A stretch of 64,000 bases of DNA, taken from assembly GCF_018403745.1 (NCBI RefSeq), contig NZ_BOVP01000001.1, forward strand, positions 1-64,000. Direction: 5' to 3'. This document shows, in pieces, positions 63,013 through 64,000 of this stretch. Numbering within the stretch: the first letter of the stretch is position 1; each line of letters begins with the position of its first letter. The stretch comes from Lactococcus formosensis (GTDB taxonomy: Bacteria > Bacillota > Bacilli > Lactobacillales > Streptococcaceae). The position numbers and the translations under genes are program-made. The notes under the pieces were generated by a model that worked only from the letters and a program-made list of their open reading frames with translations, was not told where the DNA came from and made no database searches.

Positions 63013-63444
63013 TTATGCTTGTTCTTCTAGTGCTCGTTCTATGTCTAACTGACGAATATTATGGGACGCCTCAAGCATTTCGACACGACGTACTGAACGT
63101 GGTAAAAACTTCCTAATGTCATCTTCATTGTAGCCCACTTGTAATCTTTTATCATCAAGGATCAAAGGTCGACGCAATAATGTACGATTTTCCTCGATTA
63201 TCTTAACCAGCTCATGAAGGGAAAGGCGCTCAAAATCCAAAGATAAACGTTTGTAAGCACGACTTCTTGTGGAAATAATTTCCTCTGTTCCATTTTCAGT
63301 TAAAGAGAAAATCTTAAGAAAGTCTTCGGGATCTATTTTGTCAGTTATCAAGTTGATTTCTTCGAATTCTAGTTCGTGATTCGTTAGCCATTCTTTGGCT
63401 TTTTTGCAAGAACTGCAAGCCATGACAGTATATACTTTAATCAT
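63013..63444 (-). CDS. Spx regulator with intact CxxC
   Basis: 143-aa Spx with redox site C10-S-S-C13 (VMACSSCKKAKEWL), alpha-CTD contact LTENGTEEIISTRSRAY and the basic LRRPLILDDKRLQVGYNEDD, FLPRSVRR segments. Closest of the three paralogues to Bacillus Spx; expected to be controlled by disulfide formation and ClpXP proteolysis. AGGGAAGGG ribosome site; monocistronic. Exact lactococcal name (SpxA/SpxB/TrmA) not assignable. Confidence 0.9.
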   Translation of the reverse strand: MIKVYTVMACSSCKKAKEWLTNHELEFEEINLITDKIDPEDFLKIFSLTENGTEEIISTRSRAYKRLSLDFERLSLHELVKIIEENRTLLRRPLILDDKRLQVGYNEDDIRKFLPRSVRRVEMLEASHNIRQLDIERALEEQA

Positions 63445-63561
63445 ATCCCTTCCCTCACTTTTCTTAATTTTATCTCATATGTATTTAATATAATTATATC
63501 ATTTTTAAAGTCATTGTCAAATTACTCAACTTAGGACTTATTTTTAAATGAAAATGTAATG

Positions 63562-63589
63562 AAAAAAAAGCCGCACAAAAGCAGCTTTT
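63562..63589 (-). terminator. Terminator after alr
   Basis: AAAAAGCCGC/GCAGCTTTT stem with a U run on the minus strand. Confidence 0.65.
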
Positions 63590-64000
63590 ATTCTTCATAG
63601 ACACGGTAAATTCTATCTGATAAAAGACAGATAACTTCATAGCCAATCGTATGACGCCAGTTTGCGATATCTTGAACAGTAATCTCTTTATCGCCATTTT
63701 TACCAATCAGTGTGACCTGTGTACCCATCTCATAGTTTTTCGGCAAACGTATCGTCATCTGGTCCATCGAAATCCGACCAATAATTTCACAGTATTGCCC
63801 ATCCACAATGACCTTAAAGCCTTGCATATCTCGTGTCCAACCATCGGCATAGCCAATAGACACAGTCCCTACATAAGTATCTTCTTCTGCACGGAAAGTT
63901 CCCCCATAACCCACAGTGTCTCCCTTGTGGATCTTTTTAACATGCGTCAACTCAGAATGTAAGCTTAAAGCAGGTTCCAACTCATAAGGGAGAGCAAGTT
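63588..64000 (-). CDS. alr: Alanine racemase, 3' part
   Basis: C-terminal 137 codons of the PLP enzyme that makes D-alanine for the wall; the start lies beyond the right edge. The reading frame runs to the edge ([16 protein letters not shown]), so the TTG at 63980 is internal, not a start. Motifs: [29 protein letters not shown] (second catalytic base Tyr) and [12 protein letters not shown] with the conserved Asp. Confidence 0.93.
   Translation of the reverse strand, partial: LALPYELEPALSLHSELTHVKKIHKGDTVGYGGTFRAEEDTYVGTVSIGYADGWTRDMQGFKVIVDGQYCEIIGRISMDQMTIRLPKNYEMGTQVTLIGKNGDKEITVQDIANWRHTIGYEVICLLSDRIYRVYEE

Overview
The window is low-GC Gram-positive chromosome, best matched to Lactococcus and probably the L. 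garvieae / L. petauri side of the genus. The pointers are a stand-alone carB with a PyrR-type leader, a Usp45-like secreted CHAP protein, a CesSR/LiaFSR-type operon, a relP-relR-relS operon, several Spx paralogues, three FemABX ligases and the remains of a garvicin Q-like bacteriocin. Species assignment is from memory of these families, not from a search.

Layout. 1-880: pentanucleotide repeat at the edge of a leftward promoter, then an RluE-like pseudouridine synthase. 0.9-16.2 kb: core genes, mostly on the minus strand (carB, spx, NatAB-type exporter, usp45-like, flavodoxin, rodA, TVP38 family, S1 protein, ppiB, HAD phosphatase, liaF-cesS-cesR). 16.2-26.3 kb: accessory region with a decayed bacteriocin/immunity locus, a Bcr/CflA-type efflux gene, a phzF-like gene, a broken secreted-protein cassette beside a tyrosine-recombinase remnant, and an LPXTG adhesin next to an intact tyrosine recombinase. 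26.4-38.9 kb: Fe-S assembly factor, TetR regulator, malXY-like PTS operon, lipase and VOC genes, lipoprotein, degenerate Spx, small membrane proteins, rplS and relPRS. 39-53.5 kb: the dcw-type block mraY-pbpX-ftsL-rsmH, three FemABX ligases, tRNA-Gln, trxA, mutS2, cvpA and a type-2 ferredoxin-NADP reductase. 53.4-64 kb: recN-argR-tlyA-ispA, glycerate kinase, xseBA, folD, a Gdx-type SMR exporter behind a structured leader, pnuC, a canonical-type spx and the 3' part of alr.

The most interesting structure is at 24944-25119. A perfect 14-bp inverted repeat encloses a segment of about 150 bp carrying a near-consensus promoter (TTGAAT, 17 bp, TATAAT). The segment lies between the start of the surface adhesin and a tyrosine recombinase gene. 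As drawn, the promoter points away from the adhesin into a terminator. This is the geometry of a phase-variable invertible promoter, captured in the OFF orientation. A secreted-protein gene with two in-frame stops next to a recombinase fragment (21.2-22.4 kb) has the same gene order and may be a decayed sister cassette.

The second notable locus is 16.5-18.0 kb. Frame-by-frame reading recovers a garvicin Q-like precursor broken by a lost start codon and two frameshifts, still followed by two intact LciA-like immunity genes, then a second broken bacteriocin-like ORF with a frameshifted immunity gene. At several genes an extended -10 element sits only 6-7 nt before the start codon, suggesting leaderless mRNAs (rluE, the HAD gene, liaF, the FemABX gene at 45081, the FNR gene, folD, possibly ispA).
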